A DNA stretch of 10,922 bases from Lichenicola sp964242425 (GTDB lineage: Bacteria > Pseudomonadota > Alphaproteobacteria > Acetobacterales > Acetobacteraceae), in NCBI GenBank assembly GCA_964242425.1, contig CAXTCK010000114.1:1-10922 (forward strand), written 5' to 3'. Below the pieces are notes generated by a model that worked only from the letters and a program-made list of their open reading frames with translations, made no database searches and was not told the DNA's origin. Made by a program: the position numbers and the translations under genes. Position 1 is the stretch's first letter, and every line of letters starts with the position of its first letter. This document shows positions 1-6,487 of the stretch, in pieces.

Positions 1-518
1 CGCACCGCGCCGTCGATCAGGATCAGCGCGTAGGGCCCGCCCGCGGCATGGCCGTCGGCCAGCCGGCCTTCCCGGTATTCGACCGCCGGCGCCAGCTCCG
101 CCAGCAGCGCCCGACCCGTCGCGGCCAGCTCGCGATTCTGTTCCAGCGCCACCACCGTCACGCCGAGCGCCTGCAGCAGGCAGGCGCTGTAGCCGGTGCC
201 GGCACCCACCACCAGCGCCCGCTCGCCCCGCCTCGGCACCAGCGTCTGCAACAGCCGCGCGATCACCCGCGGCTCGGTCAGCACGCGTCCACCACCAAGC
301 GGCACGTCCTGGTCCATGTAGGCGCTGTCCGCACGGTCGGCCGGCACGAACCGCTCGCGCGGCAGGTGGCGCATCGCCTCGAGGATGCGCGGATCGCTGA
401 CCTGCACCGGCCGGATCTGGGTGTCCACCATCCGCCTGCGCGCGAACTCCCGGCCGGCATCGCCCGGAACGGCGCTGCCGGGAGGCCCGGGTTCGATGAA
501 GGAAGCGGACTGGCTCAT
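1..518 (-). CDS. Protein-L-isoaspartate O-methyltransferase-like protein (3' end outside window)
   Basis: This is an SAM-dependent methyltransferase of the PCMT (protein repair) family; 172 N-terminal residues are visible and the gene runs off the left edge. The ATG at 518 is preceded by GGAG four bases upstream. Visible signs are ARRRMVDTQIRP (residues 26-37), LPRERFVPA (52-60), AYMDQDVPLGGG (67-78), and an SAM-binding motif I, VVGAGTGY (103-110), followed by an acidic residue after the next strand (E126) and LILIDGAV (165-172). In classical Pcm the segment after the glycine loop reads close to GQTISQP; here it is GRVLTEP (78-84). Motif I also lacks the usual acidic residue before its glycines. 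These changes fit a divergent alphaproteobacterial subgroup that I recall being annotated as Pcm, often near tolC-type genes. Family membership is fairly secure, but isoaspartate repair as the true reaction is uncertain. Confidence 0.82.
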   Translation of the reverse strand, partial: MSQSASFIEPGPPGSAVPGDAGREFARRRMVDTQIRPVQVSDPRILEAMRHLPRERFVPADRADSAYMDQDVPLGGGRVLTEPRVIARLLQTLVPRRGERALVVGAGTGYSACLLQALGVTVVALEQNRELAATGRALLAELAPAVEYREGRLADGHAAGGPYALILIDGAV

Positions 519-547
519 GGTGCTCCGTGTATCAGGCTGCGTCGTAG

Positions 548-576
548 GTTATAGGTGCCGCCTGCGCAGGCGCCTA
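548..576 (-). promoter_or_regulatory. Possible promoter for the methyltransferase gene
   Basis: On the minus strand TATAAC (553 to 548) matches five of six positions of a -10 box and would give a leader of roughly 20-25 nt before the ATG at 518. The -35 position with a 17-bp spacer reads TAGGCG (576 to 571) and matches poorly. A 14-bp perfect palindrome, CGCCTGCGCAGGCG (559-572), fills the spacer and could be an operator or chance in GC-rich DNA. Sequence inspection only. Confidence 0.25.
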
Positions 577-596
577 GCGCCGCGTCCGTCGGCCGC

Positions 597-625
597 TTGA
601 CCTGTCCGCGGCGCCACGGCATGAC
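597..625 (+). promoter_or_regulatory. Possible promoter for tRNA-Cys
   Basis: TTGACC (597-602) matches five of six positions of a -35 box. With a 17-bp spacer the -10 position reads CATGAC (620-625), a poor match to TATAAT. Transcription would start near 632, giving a short tRNA leader of about ten bases, which is a sensible geometry. The rest of 519-641 shows nothing beyond this and the opposing promoter candidate. Confidence 0.35.
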
Positions 626-641
626 ACGGGCCGCGTCCGCC

Positions 642-715
642 GGTCCGGTGGCAGAGTGGTGATGCAGCGGACTGCAAATCCGCGAATGTGGGTTCGATTC
701 CCGCCCGGACCTCCA
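642..715 (+). tRNA. tRNA-Cys (anticodon GCA)
   Basis: A complete 74-nt cloverleaf can be folded by hand. The acceptor stem pairs GGTCCGG (642-648) with CCGGACC (705-711). The anticodon stem pairs GCGGA (667-671) with TCCGC (679-683) around the loop CTGCAAA, with anticodon GCA at 674-676. The T arm is GTGGG-TTCGATT-CCCGC (688-704) with one G-U pair. The D arm closes with GCA/TGC (651-653 and 663-665). The discriminator base is U (712), the known identity element for cysteinyl-tRNA synthetase, and the CCA end is encoded (713-715). No T-rich terminator is evident downstream, so the transcript may run into the gene starting at 765. Confidence 0.96.
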
Positions 716-764
716 CGCTTCTCATCCTCGCCGACCGGTCGCTGATCCGGATGCCGGAGTTGCC

Positions 765-1259
765 GTGAACCGCTGGTGGTGGAGCATCGGCGTGGCCGTG
801 GCGGTGCTGTCGGGCGCCACGGCGCTCGCCCTGTTGATGTTGCCGCTGCTGCTCCTGTTGCTCATGGTGCTGTTCGACAGCGCCACGCATGGGCTGATGG
901 CGCTGCTTGGCCTGGTCGCCACGTGGCTGCAGGCGCTGCTGCCCCCTGGCGACGGTGGCCTGCCCGCTTATGGCGCGATCGCGCTCGACCCGCTGCCGAC
1001 CGCCGCACGCACAGCCCTCCGCTCGGCGCCGTGCCTGCTCGGGCTGGTCCTGATCTTCCTGTCGCCCCGCCCGGTGTGCCCTCGTTCGGTGTCACCTCGC
1101 TCAGTGTCACCTCGCCTGGGCGCGCGCTGGTGGTGCATCACCGTGTTGTGGATCATTGCCGCGGCAGGTGGCGGCAGGCTGGTGGCGATCGCGTTGCTGC
1201 CCGGGCTCGTGGCGACGCTGGTGCTGGCGATCCGTTCCGAAGTGCCGCTACGCCGCTGA
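765..1259 (+). CDS. Small hydrophobic membrane protein, function unknown
   Basis: I do not recognise this 164-residue protein. The GTG start at 765 has a well-placed GGAG (756-759) five bases upstream. The protein has a very hydrophobic N-terminal stretch (about residues 7-37, leucine-rich), a second hydrophobic block near 43-58, a short one at 88-99, and a C-terminal one at about 123-156, so it is probably an inner-membrane protein with two to four crossings. Between the last two blocks lies a repeated linker, PVCPR-SVSPR-SVSPR (103-117), encoded by a 15-bp tandem repeat. The gene begins 49 nt after tRNA-Cys on the same strand and ends 15 nt from the convergent DUF2142 gene. Hydrophobic reading frames can be spurious in GC-rich DNA, but the ribosome-binding site and the otherwise unfilled space favour a real gene. 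No function can be inferred. Confidence 0.6.
   Translation: MNRWWWSIGVAVAVLSGATALALLMLPLLLLLLMVLFDSATHGLMALLGLVATWLQALLPPGDGGLPAYGAIALDPLPTAARTALRSAPCLLGLVLIFLSPRPVCPRSVSPRSVSPRLGARWWCITVLWIIAAAGGGRLVAIALLPGLVATLVLAIRSEVPLRR
1071..1115 (+). repeat. Three-copy 15-bp tandem repeat inside the membrane protein gene
   Basis: The units are CCGGTGTGCCCTCGT (1071-1085), TCGGTGTCACCTCGC (1086-1100) and TCAGTGTCACCTCGC (1101-1115). The last two differ at one base; the first is more diverged. The unit length is a multiple of three and in frame with the 765-1259 gene, giving the pentapeptides PVCPR, SVSPR, SVSPR. It looks like a small in-frame expansion in a loop between membrane segments. Confidence 0.85.
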
Positions 1260-1274
1260 TCGGCCCCGGCGGCC

Positions 1275-2666
1275 TCAATGCCACAAGGCGGCGAAGTGCC
1301 CCAGCGCCACCACCGCCGCACCCAGGTCCGGCAGCAGGCATCCTGCCAGCAGCACCGGCGCCAGCCGCGTCGCCCGCACCCATGGAGGCAGAACCAGCGA
1401 CAACGACAACAACAGGAGCAGCTCCGGCAGAAGCAGATAGCGTCCCTGCACGCCGTCGATGAAGTCGCTCAGCGGCGGCCCGTAGCCGATCCGGAACGCC
1501 AACAACAACAGCACGACATAGGCGGCAGCCAGAAACGCCAGCCATGCCGCCGCCGCCGGACGAGCCGGCTGCGATCCTGGCCGGTCGAGGGCTGCGAGCG
1601 CCACCACCGCCGACAGGAACACGCCGGCGAGCGGGACGGGCACCGTGAAGTGGTAAGGACCGGGGCCACCGCCAAAGCGTCCCCAGCCATCGACCCACCA
1701 GAACCAGCGGTCGTTCCAGCCGTTGCGCAACAGTACCAGGGCCGCGTGCATCGGCGCCCGCAGCATCGCCTGCATCGCGAGATGCGGCTCCGCCCCGGTA
1801 TGCCAGTAGCGGCCGGGCACGAACGGGTACGCGAGGTTCCATGCGGCGGTCGTGGCGCAGCAGGCGAGCACGGCGCTGACCTGGAACAGCCACTTCTCCC
1901 GTTCCGTCGCGAAGAGGCCGGACGGCACGAGCAGCACCAGCCCCGACAGCACGAAGCCGATCGGCTTGAGCAGCCCGACCAGCATCAGAAGCACGAGCAT
2001 GCCGGAACGCCAGCCCCGTGGCGGCAGCCGGTCCGAATGCAGATGGAAGCGCAGGCAGCAGGCGGCGAGCAGGGCAGGCAGCGCGTTGCACAACGGGTCG
2101 GCACTGAAGCTGCTCGCCAGATGCAGCGTCGTCGGCCCCGTCAGCAGCGCCAGCGATGCGAGCCGGCACAGCGGCAACACTCGCACCACGCACCACACCA
2201 GCGACAGGTAGGCGAGCAGGTTGGCCAGCCGGCCCGCATGCAGCTGCGACAACAAGCCCAGATGCAGCCCGCGCGCCGCCGCGATGCCGAGTGCCGCGGG
2301 CACATAGGCCAGCGGCGAGAACGAGGCGGTGGACGGGAACGACACGATCGCCGAGCCACGCGGCGCCTGCGACAGCCGGCCGGACAGCGCCGACATCGCC
2401 GACACCGACATCGGCGTGCCCGCGGCGACCGCTTCGTCCGCACGCGTCTCGAACGCCATCGCATGCGTGTCCAGCCGGCCACCCCAGTCGTTCGGGCCGA
2501 GGCGGCGGGCCAGCGGGTGCAGCGCCGACAGCTGCAAGGCGCGCCGCCAATGGAACGCCTCGTCGAACCCGCCCATCGGCGGCACTCGGAACGCCAGGAT
2601 GACGCCGATCGTGGCCACGCAGGCCAGCAGCACGCGGATCGACGCCGCCTCGCCAGCGCGCGTCAC
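1275..2666 (-). CDS. DUF2142 family polytopic membrane protein (GT-C glycosyltransferase-like)
   Basis: This 463-residue integral membrane protein has about ten hydrophobic segments, starting near residues 9-27 and ending near 434-460. Family hallmarks of DUF2142 as I know them are visible: an early periplasmic loop with PPMGGFDEAFHWRRA (29-43, acidic pair D35/E36), SFSPLAYVPAALG (115-127), SSFSADPLCNAL (185-196), and GVQGRYLLLP (405-414) before the last membrane region. The early DE-x-x-H-x-x-R loop and the topology resemble GT-C enzymes that use polyprenyl-phosphate sugars, so surface polysaccharide or glycan modification is plausible but inferred. The GTG start at 2666 has only a weak purine stretch (GGCGGAA) upstream. 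The gene follows the amidase on the same strand but is separated by 78 nt and a likely terminator. No sugar-transfer partner is in the window. Confidence 0.85.
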   Translation of the reverse strand: MTRAGEAASIRVLLACVATIGVILAFRVPPMGGFDEAFHWRRALQLSALHPLARRLGPNDWGGRLDTHAMAFETRADEAVAAGTPMSVSAMSALSGRLSQAPRGSAIVSFPSTASFSPLAYVPAALGIAAARGLHLGLLSQLHAGRLANLLAYLSLVWCVVRVLPLCRLASLALLTGPTTLHLASSFSADPLCNALPALLAACCLRFHLHSDRLPPRGWRSGMLVLLMLVGLLKPIGFVLSGLVLLVPSGLFATEREKWLFQVSAVLACCATTAAWNLAYPFVPGRYWHTGAEPHLAMQAMLRAPMHAALVLLRNGWNDRWFWWVDGWGRFGGGPGPYHFTVPVPLAGVFLSAVVALAALDRPGSQPARPAAAAWLAFLAAAYVVLLLLAFRIGYGPPLSDFIDGVQGRYLLLPELLLLLSLSLVLPPWVRATRLAPVLLAGCLLPDLGAAVVALGHFAALWH

Positions 2667-2720
2667 GGTTCCGCCAGCCGACGCCGTGTGAGCCTTGCGT
2701 CGCCTCCGGCCGGAAACGGC

Positions 2721-2739
2721 AAAACCCCGCCGGCGCGGG
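2721..2739 (-). terminator. Likely intrinsic terminator after the AtzE-family amidase
   Basis: On the minus strand, 5 nt after the amidase stop codon (2747 to 2745), CCCGC (2739 to 2735) pairs with GCGGG (2730 to 2726) across a 4-nt loop and is followed by GTTTTG, giving a run of four T. The stem and the T-run are both short, so this is a weak but well-placed terminator. It would end the nrdR-nusB-thiL-atzG-atzE transcript and separate it from the DUF2142 gene. Confidence 0.55.
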
Positions 2740-2744
2740 ACGCA

Positions 2745-4142
2745 TCAGTCATAGGACAGCGTCCGGCAGGTCGAGACGCCGGCACGTTCTAGTTGGCGCG
2801 CGACGCGCAAGGCCAGGCCCTCGTTCCAGGGCCGGGCGATCAGTTGCACCCCGATCGGCAGCGCGTCCTCTGGCGCCTGCGCCGGCACGCACACCACCGG
2901 CAGGCCGATGAAGCTGATCGGCTGCGCATGCACGCCCATGTTGGCGCGCGCGGACACCGTCTGGCCGCCGATCCGGATTGCCGAGTTGCCGCGCGGCACC
3001 GCTGCGAACGGGGTGGAAGGCGCCAGAAGCAGGTCCACGCGCTCGAACAGTCGTGCCGCCTCGTTGCGCAGCCTGGTCCTCACCCGCTGCGCCTGGAGCA
3101 CCACCGCCGCCGGCAGCATCGCGCCTGCGATCAGCCGGTCGCGCACACGCGGATCGTAGAGGTGCCCGTGCGTGCGCAGCCACGGCAGGTGCAGCGTCCC
3201 GCCCTCGGCGCCAGTCAGGCAGAACGCGGCCGACCGCGCCGCTTCCGCGCCGGCCAGCTCGAAGGCGCCCACGGTGGCACCCGCACGACCGAGGGCTTCC
3301 GCGACCCGCTCCACCGCCGCCAGGGCCTGATCGGACGCGTTCTCGCGGAACCAGCCACCCAGCACCCCGACACGCAGGTCCGGAACACCGACCTCCAGCT
3401 CCGGCAGTGTCGGCTCCACCGCCCGCTCCACCTGCGCCGGGTCGTTCCGGTCCCGCCCCTGCAGGAGGTCGTAGGCCAGGGCGAGGTCGCGCACGCTGCG
3501 GGCAAACGGCCCGACATGATCCAGGCTGTGCACGAACGGGAACGCGCCCACCCGGGACAGCCGCCCGAAGGTCGGCTTGCATCCGAACACCCCGCACAAC
3601 GAGGCCGGCACCCGGATCGAGCCGTTGGTGTCGGAGCCGAGGCTCAGCGGCACCAGTCCCGCCGCCACCGCGGCCGCGGAGCCGCCGGACGAGCCGCCAG
3701 CGATGCGCGCAGGGTCGTGCGGGTTGGCGGTGTCGCCGTAGTGCAGGTTCTCGGTGGCGAAGCCATAGGCGAACTCGTCCATGTTGAGCTGGCCCAGCAG
3801 GATGGCCCCGGCCCGGCGCAGCCTGGCCACGACCGTGGCATCGTGCGCGGCGGGCGGCGCGTCCGCCAGAACGATCGAGCCGGCCACGGTGGTGTCGCCC
3901 GCGACGTCGAACAGGTTCTTGACCGCGAACGGCACCCCGGCCAGCGGCCCGACCGGCTGGTCCCGACCGATCGCCTGGTCGAGGGCGGCGGCCTCCGCCA
4001 GCGCTTCCTGCTTCCGCAGACGGGTGAAGCAGTTCAACAGCGGGTCGTGCCGGGCCACCCGGTCCAGCGCCGCTTCCACCACCGACGACACCGAACATCG
4101 CCGCTCGCATACGGACGCGACGATTTCGTGAACATCGTTCAC
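2745..4142 (-). CDS. atzE: AtzE-family amidohydrolase (amidase signature enzyme)
   Basis: This cytoplasmic amidase signature enzyme of 465 residues hydrolyses a carboxamide; AtzE itself acts on 1-carboxybiuret in cyanuric acid breakdown, and the related HpxY acts in purine-nitrogen use. The Lys/cis-Ser/Ser triad is readable: K75 in PFAVKNLFD, S151 in the GGSSGGSAAAVAAG stretch (149-162), and nucleophile S175 in GSDTNGSIRVPAS (169-181), with the classic spacing of 24 between the serines. Asn in place of Gly in DTNGS is, to my knowledge, typical of AtzE and not of GatA. The GTG start at 4142 overlaps the TGA of the preceding AtzG-like gene (GTGA, 4142-4139), which implies translational coupling and a two-subunit complex like GatA/GatC. 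No cyanurate, biuret or allophanate gene lies nearby, so the substrate is open; a general aryl or aliphatic amidase is the main alternative. Confidence 0.9.
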   Translation of the reverse strand: MNDVHEIVASVCERRCSVSSVVEAALDRVARHDPLLNCFTRLRKQEALAEAAALDQAIGRDQPVGPLAGVPFAVKNLFDVAGDTTVAGSIVLADAPPAAHDATVVARLRRAGAILLGQLNMDEFAYGFATENLHYGDTANPHDPARIAGGSSGGSAAAVAAGLVPLSLGSDTNGSIRVPASLCGVFGCKPTFGRLSRVGAFPFVHSLDHVGPFARSVRDLALAYDLLQGRDRNDPAQVERAVEPTLPELEVGVPDLRVGVLGGWFRENASDQALAAVERVAEALGRAGATVGAFELAGAEAARSAAFCLTGAEGGTLHLPWLRTHGHLYDPRVRDRLIAGAMLPAAVVLQAQRVRTRLRNEAARLFERVDLLLAPSTPFAAVPRGNSAIRIGGQTVSARANMGVHAQPISFIGLPVVCVPAQAPEDALPIGVQLIARPWNEGLALRVARQLERAGVSTCRTLSYD

Positions 4143-4318
4143 GGAATGAAGACCGGAGCCGGCTCGACGTCGAACGGCAGCGGCGTCGCCATCACCAGGG
4201 CCGCGTGGCTGGCGAGCAGTTCGAGGCTGGCGGCGATCCCGTCCAGCCAGGCCGCGTCGAGCGGAAGGTCGATCAGGACCGCGGACAACTTTGCCTGGAG
4301 GCGGAATCGATCGGTCAC
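4139..4318 (-). CDS. atzG: AtzG-like (DUF4089) small subunit of the AtzE amidase
   Basis: I found this 59-residue gene by translating the gap between thiL and the amidase. It runs from GTG at 4318 to TGA at 4141-4139. The visible pattern is LPLDAAWLDGIAASLELLASHAALVMATPLPFD followed by the ending VEPAPVFIP, where the 'LPLD..W...I..NL..L..HA.LV...PL.....EPAPVF' signature is what I know of AtzG-like proteins, relatives of GatC. AtzG is required for solubility and activity of AtzE and forms a complex with it. The 4-nt overlap with atzE supports partnership. The start is the least certain part: no strong ribosome-binding site is visible, and a hairpin abuts the GTG. The gene is about nine residues shorter than the AtzG I remember from Pseudomonas. 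Confidence 0.83.
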   Translation of the reverse strand: MTDRFRLQAKLSAVLIDLPLDAAWLDGIAASLELLASHAALVMATPLPFDVEPAPVFIP

Positions 4319-4356
4319 GCCTGCACGGCAGGCATCGGCGCGATCCGGCCGATGCC
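4319..4356 (-). promoter_or_regulatory. Two mutually exclusive hairpins between thiL and atzG
   Basis: Reading the minus strand away from thiL, GGCATCGGC (4356 to 4348) pairs with GCCGATGCC (4339 to 4331) across an 8-nt loop. A second hairpin pairs GCCTGC (4333 to 4328) with GCAGGC (4324 to 4319) across 3 nt and ends directly at the GTG of atzG. They share 4331-4333, so they compete. There is no T-run, so this is not an ordinary intrinsic terminator. It may dampen or gate atzG translation, or be a chance feature of GC-rich DNA. Confidence 0.35.
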
Positions 4357-4388
4357 GGTGGTTCGCGCGCGCAGGGCGCCGCCTTGAG

Positions 4389-5339
4389 TCAGAAGTGGCT
4401 CCAGCCTGGACGACGAATCGCCATCACCCGCCCTGTCCCGTCGAGAACCGTCACGCCTTCGCCAGCTTCCATCCTGCCGATGCAGGTGACGGCGATCCCG
4501 GCATTCGCTGCCGTCTGCCGCAGCAGCGCCTCGCGATCCGCAGGCACGGACAACAGCAACTCGTAGTCGTCGCCGCCGGTCAGGCGACGTTCCAGCCATT
4601 CCGGGCCTGCGGCGAGCGCTGCCGCCGACATCGGCACCGCCTTCGCCTCGATGCGGGCGCCGACGCCGCTTTCGCGGCAAAGGTGGCCGAGGTCCTGGAC
4701 CAGCCCGTCCGACACGTCGATCGCGGCACTGGCGATGCCGGCAAGCGGCAGGCCGAGCCGTGGCTGCGGCAGCCGGTAGCGGTCGACCAGATGACCGGTC
4801 GGATCGTCCAGCTCGCCCTGCAGGCAGGCGAGGCCGAGCGTGCCGTCGCCGATCGTGCCCGTGACCCATACCGTTTCGCCCGCGTGTGCGCCGTTGCGGC
4901 GGAGCGCCCCGCCCGGGGCTACGTGGCCCAGCATCGTCAACGACAGCACCAACGGGCCCGCCGTTGCCGTGGTGTCGCCGCCCAGCAGGAACACGTTGTA
5001 ACGGTCCTGGTCGGCGGCGAGCCCAGCGGAAAACCCCGCGAACCAGTCGGGCGGCAGCTCCGGCGGCACCGAAACGGTCAGGAGGTAGCCGAACGGCGCC
5101 GCACCCATCGCCGCCAGGTCGGACAGGTTCGCACGAAGCAGCTTGGCGGCGACGGTGCCGGGGGGATCGTTTGGCAGGAAATGCACGCCGGCCACCAGGG
5201 CGTCGGCGCATACGACCACCGAACGATTCGGCGGCGGGTCAAACACCGCCGCATCGTCGGCGAGGTCGAGCGCGCCCGGCCCGGCCAGGGGCCGGAAGTG
5301 GCGGGCGATGAAGTCGAACTCGGCGGCGGGTCGGCCCAC
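4389..5339 (-). CDS. thiL: Thiamine-monophosphate kinase
   Basis: ThiL phosphorylates thiamine monophosphate with ATP to give thiamine diphosphate, the last step of cofactor synthesis, in the cytoplasm. The 316-residue length matches the family. Visible motifs in order are: EFDFIARHF (7-15), DLADDAAVF (25-33, metal-binding aspartates), VCADALVAGVHF (43-54), AAKLLRANLSDLAAMGA (64-80), LLGGDTTAT (118-126), VTGTIGDG (159-166), the IDVSDGLVQDLGHL segment (207-220), and LTGGDDYELL (253-262). These cover the AIRS/PurM-like fold. The GTG start at 5339 lies two bases after the nusB stop (TGA-CG-GTG), so translation is probably coupled to nusB, a common bacterial gene order. No THI-box riboswitch is seen upstream. 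The atzG start follows after 70 nt containing the hairpins at 4319-4356. Confidence 0.96.
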   Translation of the reverse strand: MGRPAAEFDFIARHFRPLAGPGALDLADDAAVFDPPPNRSVVVCADALVAGVHFLPNDPPGTVAAKLLRANLSDLAAMGAAPFGYLLTVSVPPELPPDWFAGFSAGLAADQDRYNVFLLGGDTTATAGPLVLSLTMLGHVAPGGALRRNGAHAGETVWVTGTIGDGTLGLACLQGELDDPTGHLVDRYRLPQPRLGLPLAGIASAAIDVSDGLVQDLGHLCRESGVGARIEAKAVPMSAAALAAGPEWLERRLTGGDDYELLLSVPADREALLRQTAANAGIAVTCIGRMEAGEGVTVLDGTGRVMAIRRPGWSHF

Positions 5340-5341
5340 CG

Positions 5342-5881
5342 TCAGGCCGGACCGACCTGATCCGGCCCGGTGGACCCTTCGGTGCCGAAATCCTGCGGCC
5401 GAAGCCGACGGCCGATGGCGTCGAGCAGGCCGTTCACCATGCGCGGCTCCTCGCCGAAGAAGAAGCCATGCGCGACGTCAAGATACTCGTTGATCACCAC
5501 CCGTCCAGGCGGCCCGTCCTGCATGGTCAGCTCGCCGCTAGCGGCCCGGAGCAGGGCGCGAAGCACCGGGTCGAGCCGGCCGATCGGCCATTCCTCCGGA
5601 AGCGCCTCGACGATCATGGCGTCGAGCCGGTCCTGCTCGGTGACCGCGGTGCGCACGATGCGGCCGAACAGGGTCACGTCGGCGTCGGGCACGCGACCTT
5701 CCTCGTAGCCGCCCGTGCCGGGCAGCTCCCCGAGGCGGTGGCGAACGAACTGGTCGATCACGGTTTCGGCGCTTTCGCCGCCCTGCTCGCTTTGGAACAA
5801 GGCCTGAACGGCGCCGACGCGCGCCGCGGTGCGCGGCCGGGTGCGGGTGCGGTTCTGGCGTCGAGTCTGCTCTTCCGCCAT
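5342..5881 (-). CDS. nusB: Transcription antitermination factor NusB
   Basis: NusB binds boxA RNA together with NusE (ribosomal protein S10) and supports antitermination in rRNA operons. The product is 179 residues from the ATG at 5881. The family pattern is clear: an arginine-rich start, then RTAARVGAVQALFQ (17-30, the RNA-binding first helix), LDPVLRALLRAASGEL (103-118), RVVINEYLDVAHGF (127-140) and RMVNGLLDAI (147-156). An in-frame ATG at 5914 would add MPTWLPRDLVL. I prefer 5881 because the extension is unlike NusB N-termini, but neither start has a convincing Shine-Dalgarno sequence. The gene is 54 nt downstream of nrdR (21 nt with the longer start) and two bases from thiL. An extra loop of about 20 residues (50-69) and a tail after 164 make it longer than the 139-residue E. 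coli protein. Confidence 0.94.
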   Translation of the reverse strand: MAEEQTRRQNRTRTRPRTAARVGAVQALFQSEQGGESAETVIDQFVRHRLGELPGTGGYEEGRVPDADVTLFGRIVRTAVTEQDRLDAMIVEALPEEWPIGRLDPVLRALLRAASGELTMQDGPPGRVVINEYLDVAHGFFFGEEPRMVNGLLDAIGRRLRPQDFGTEGSTGPDQVGPA

Positions 5882-5935
5882 CAGGACGAGGTCCCGAGGC
5901 AGCCAGGTCGGCATGGGATGACGGTCATGGGCGCT

Positions 5936-6487
5936 TCATCGACCGTTTGTTCGGTCAGGTCCAGCCTCCTGGCTGCCTGGCATTGCATCGTTGTCCTGCG
6001 GCGTGGCCGGCGCCACGAGTGCCGCGGCCGCCAGCCCGGCGGGGGCGAGCGAGCCCAGGATCACCTCGAAGTCGCGCGCCTCGCGGAAGTCGCGATATAC
6101 GCTGGCGAAACGGACATAGGCCACCGCATCCACCTCGCGCAGCGTGTCCATCACGCGCTCGCCGAGCTGGGCACTGGGAAACTCGGCGTCGCCGGAGGCT
6201 TCGAGCTGGCGCACCAGGCCGTTGACGATGCGCTCGATGCGCTCCTCCTCGACCGGGCGCTTGCGCATGGCGATGCGTATCGAGCGGGCCAGCTTCTCGC
6301 GCTCGAACGGTACCCGCCGCCCGTCGGACTTGATCACCAGAAGCTCACGCAGCTGCACGCGTTCGACAGTGGTGAAGCGCTGGCCGCAGCCGGTGCAGAA
6401 GCGGCGGCGGCGGATTGCGGCGCCGTCCTCGTTGGGGCGGCTGTCCTTGACCTGGGTGTCCTCGTGACCGCAGAACGGGCAGCGCAT
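5936..6487 (-). CDS. nrdR: Transcriptional repressor NrdR
   Basis: NrdR is a nucleotide-sensing repressor of ribonucleotide reductase genes. The 183-residue product opens with the invariant MRCPFCG. Its zinc ribbon uses C3, C6, C31 and C34 (MRCPFC and FCTGC), with DSRPNEDG (15-22) and IRRRRFC (25-31) between them. An ATP-cone follows from about residue 49 (LLVIKSDGRRVPFEREKL, 49-66) to YRDF (131-134). The ATG at 6487 is chosen over an upstream in-frame TTG at 6505 because all NrdR proteins I know start at the zinc ribbon and AGGA lies eight bases upstream. The proline/alanine-rich tail after about residue 145 is longer than in most homologues. It is the first gene of the minus-strand cluster and diverges from the gene at 6601. 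No NrdR-box pair is visible in the window. Confidence 0.97.
   Translation of the reverse strand: MRCPFCGHEDTQVKDSRPNEDGAAIRRRRFCTGCGQRFTTVERVQLRELLVIKSDGRRVPFEREKLARSIRIAMRKRPVEEERIERIVNGLVRQLEASGDAEFPSAQLGERVMDTLREVDAVAYVRFASVYRDFREARDFEVILGSLAPAGLAAAALVAPATPQDNDAMPGSQEAGPDRTNGR

Noticed and set aside
559..572. 14-bp palindrome CGCCTGCGCAGGCG as a dedicated operator
   Set aside because: Short GC palindromes are frequent here and no regulator or second copy was seen; it is noted only within the weak promoter candidate.
1278..2792. A 504-codon plus-strand frame opposite the DUF2142 gene
   Set aside because: The product is a Gln/Arg/His-rich mirror of hydrophobic codons, with no domain; the minus-strand DUF2142 reading is far better supported.
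2793..5360. An 855-codon open frame on the plus strand opposite atzE, atzG and thiL
   Set aside because: Its product is rich in Arg, Gln, Gly and His with no recognisable domain, and it lies exactly antisense to three well-supported genes. Long antisense frames are expected at this GC content and codon bias.
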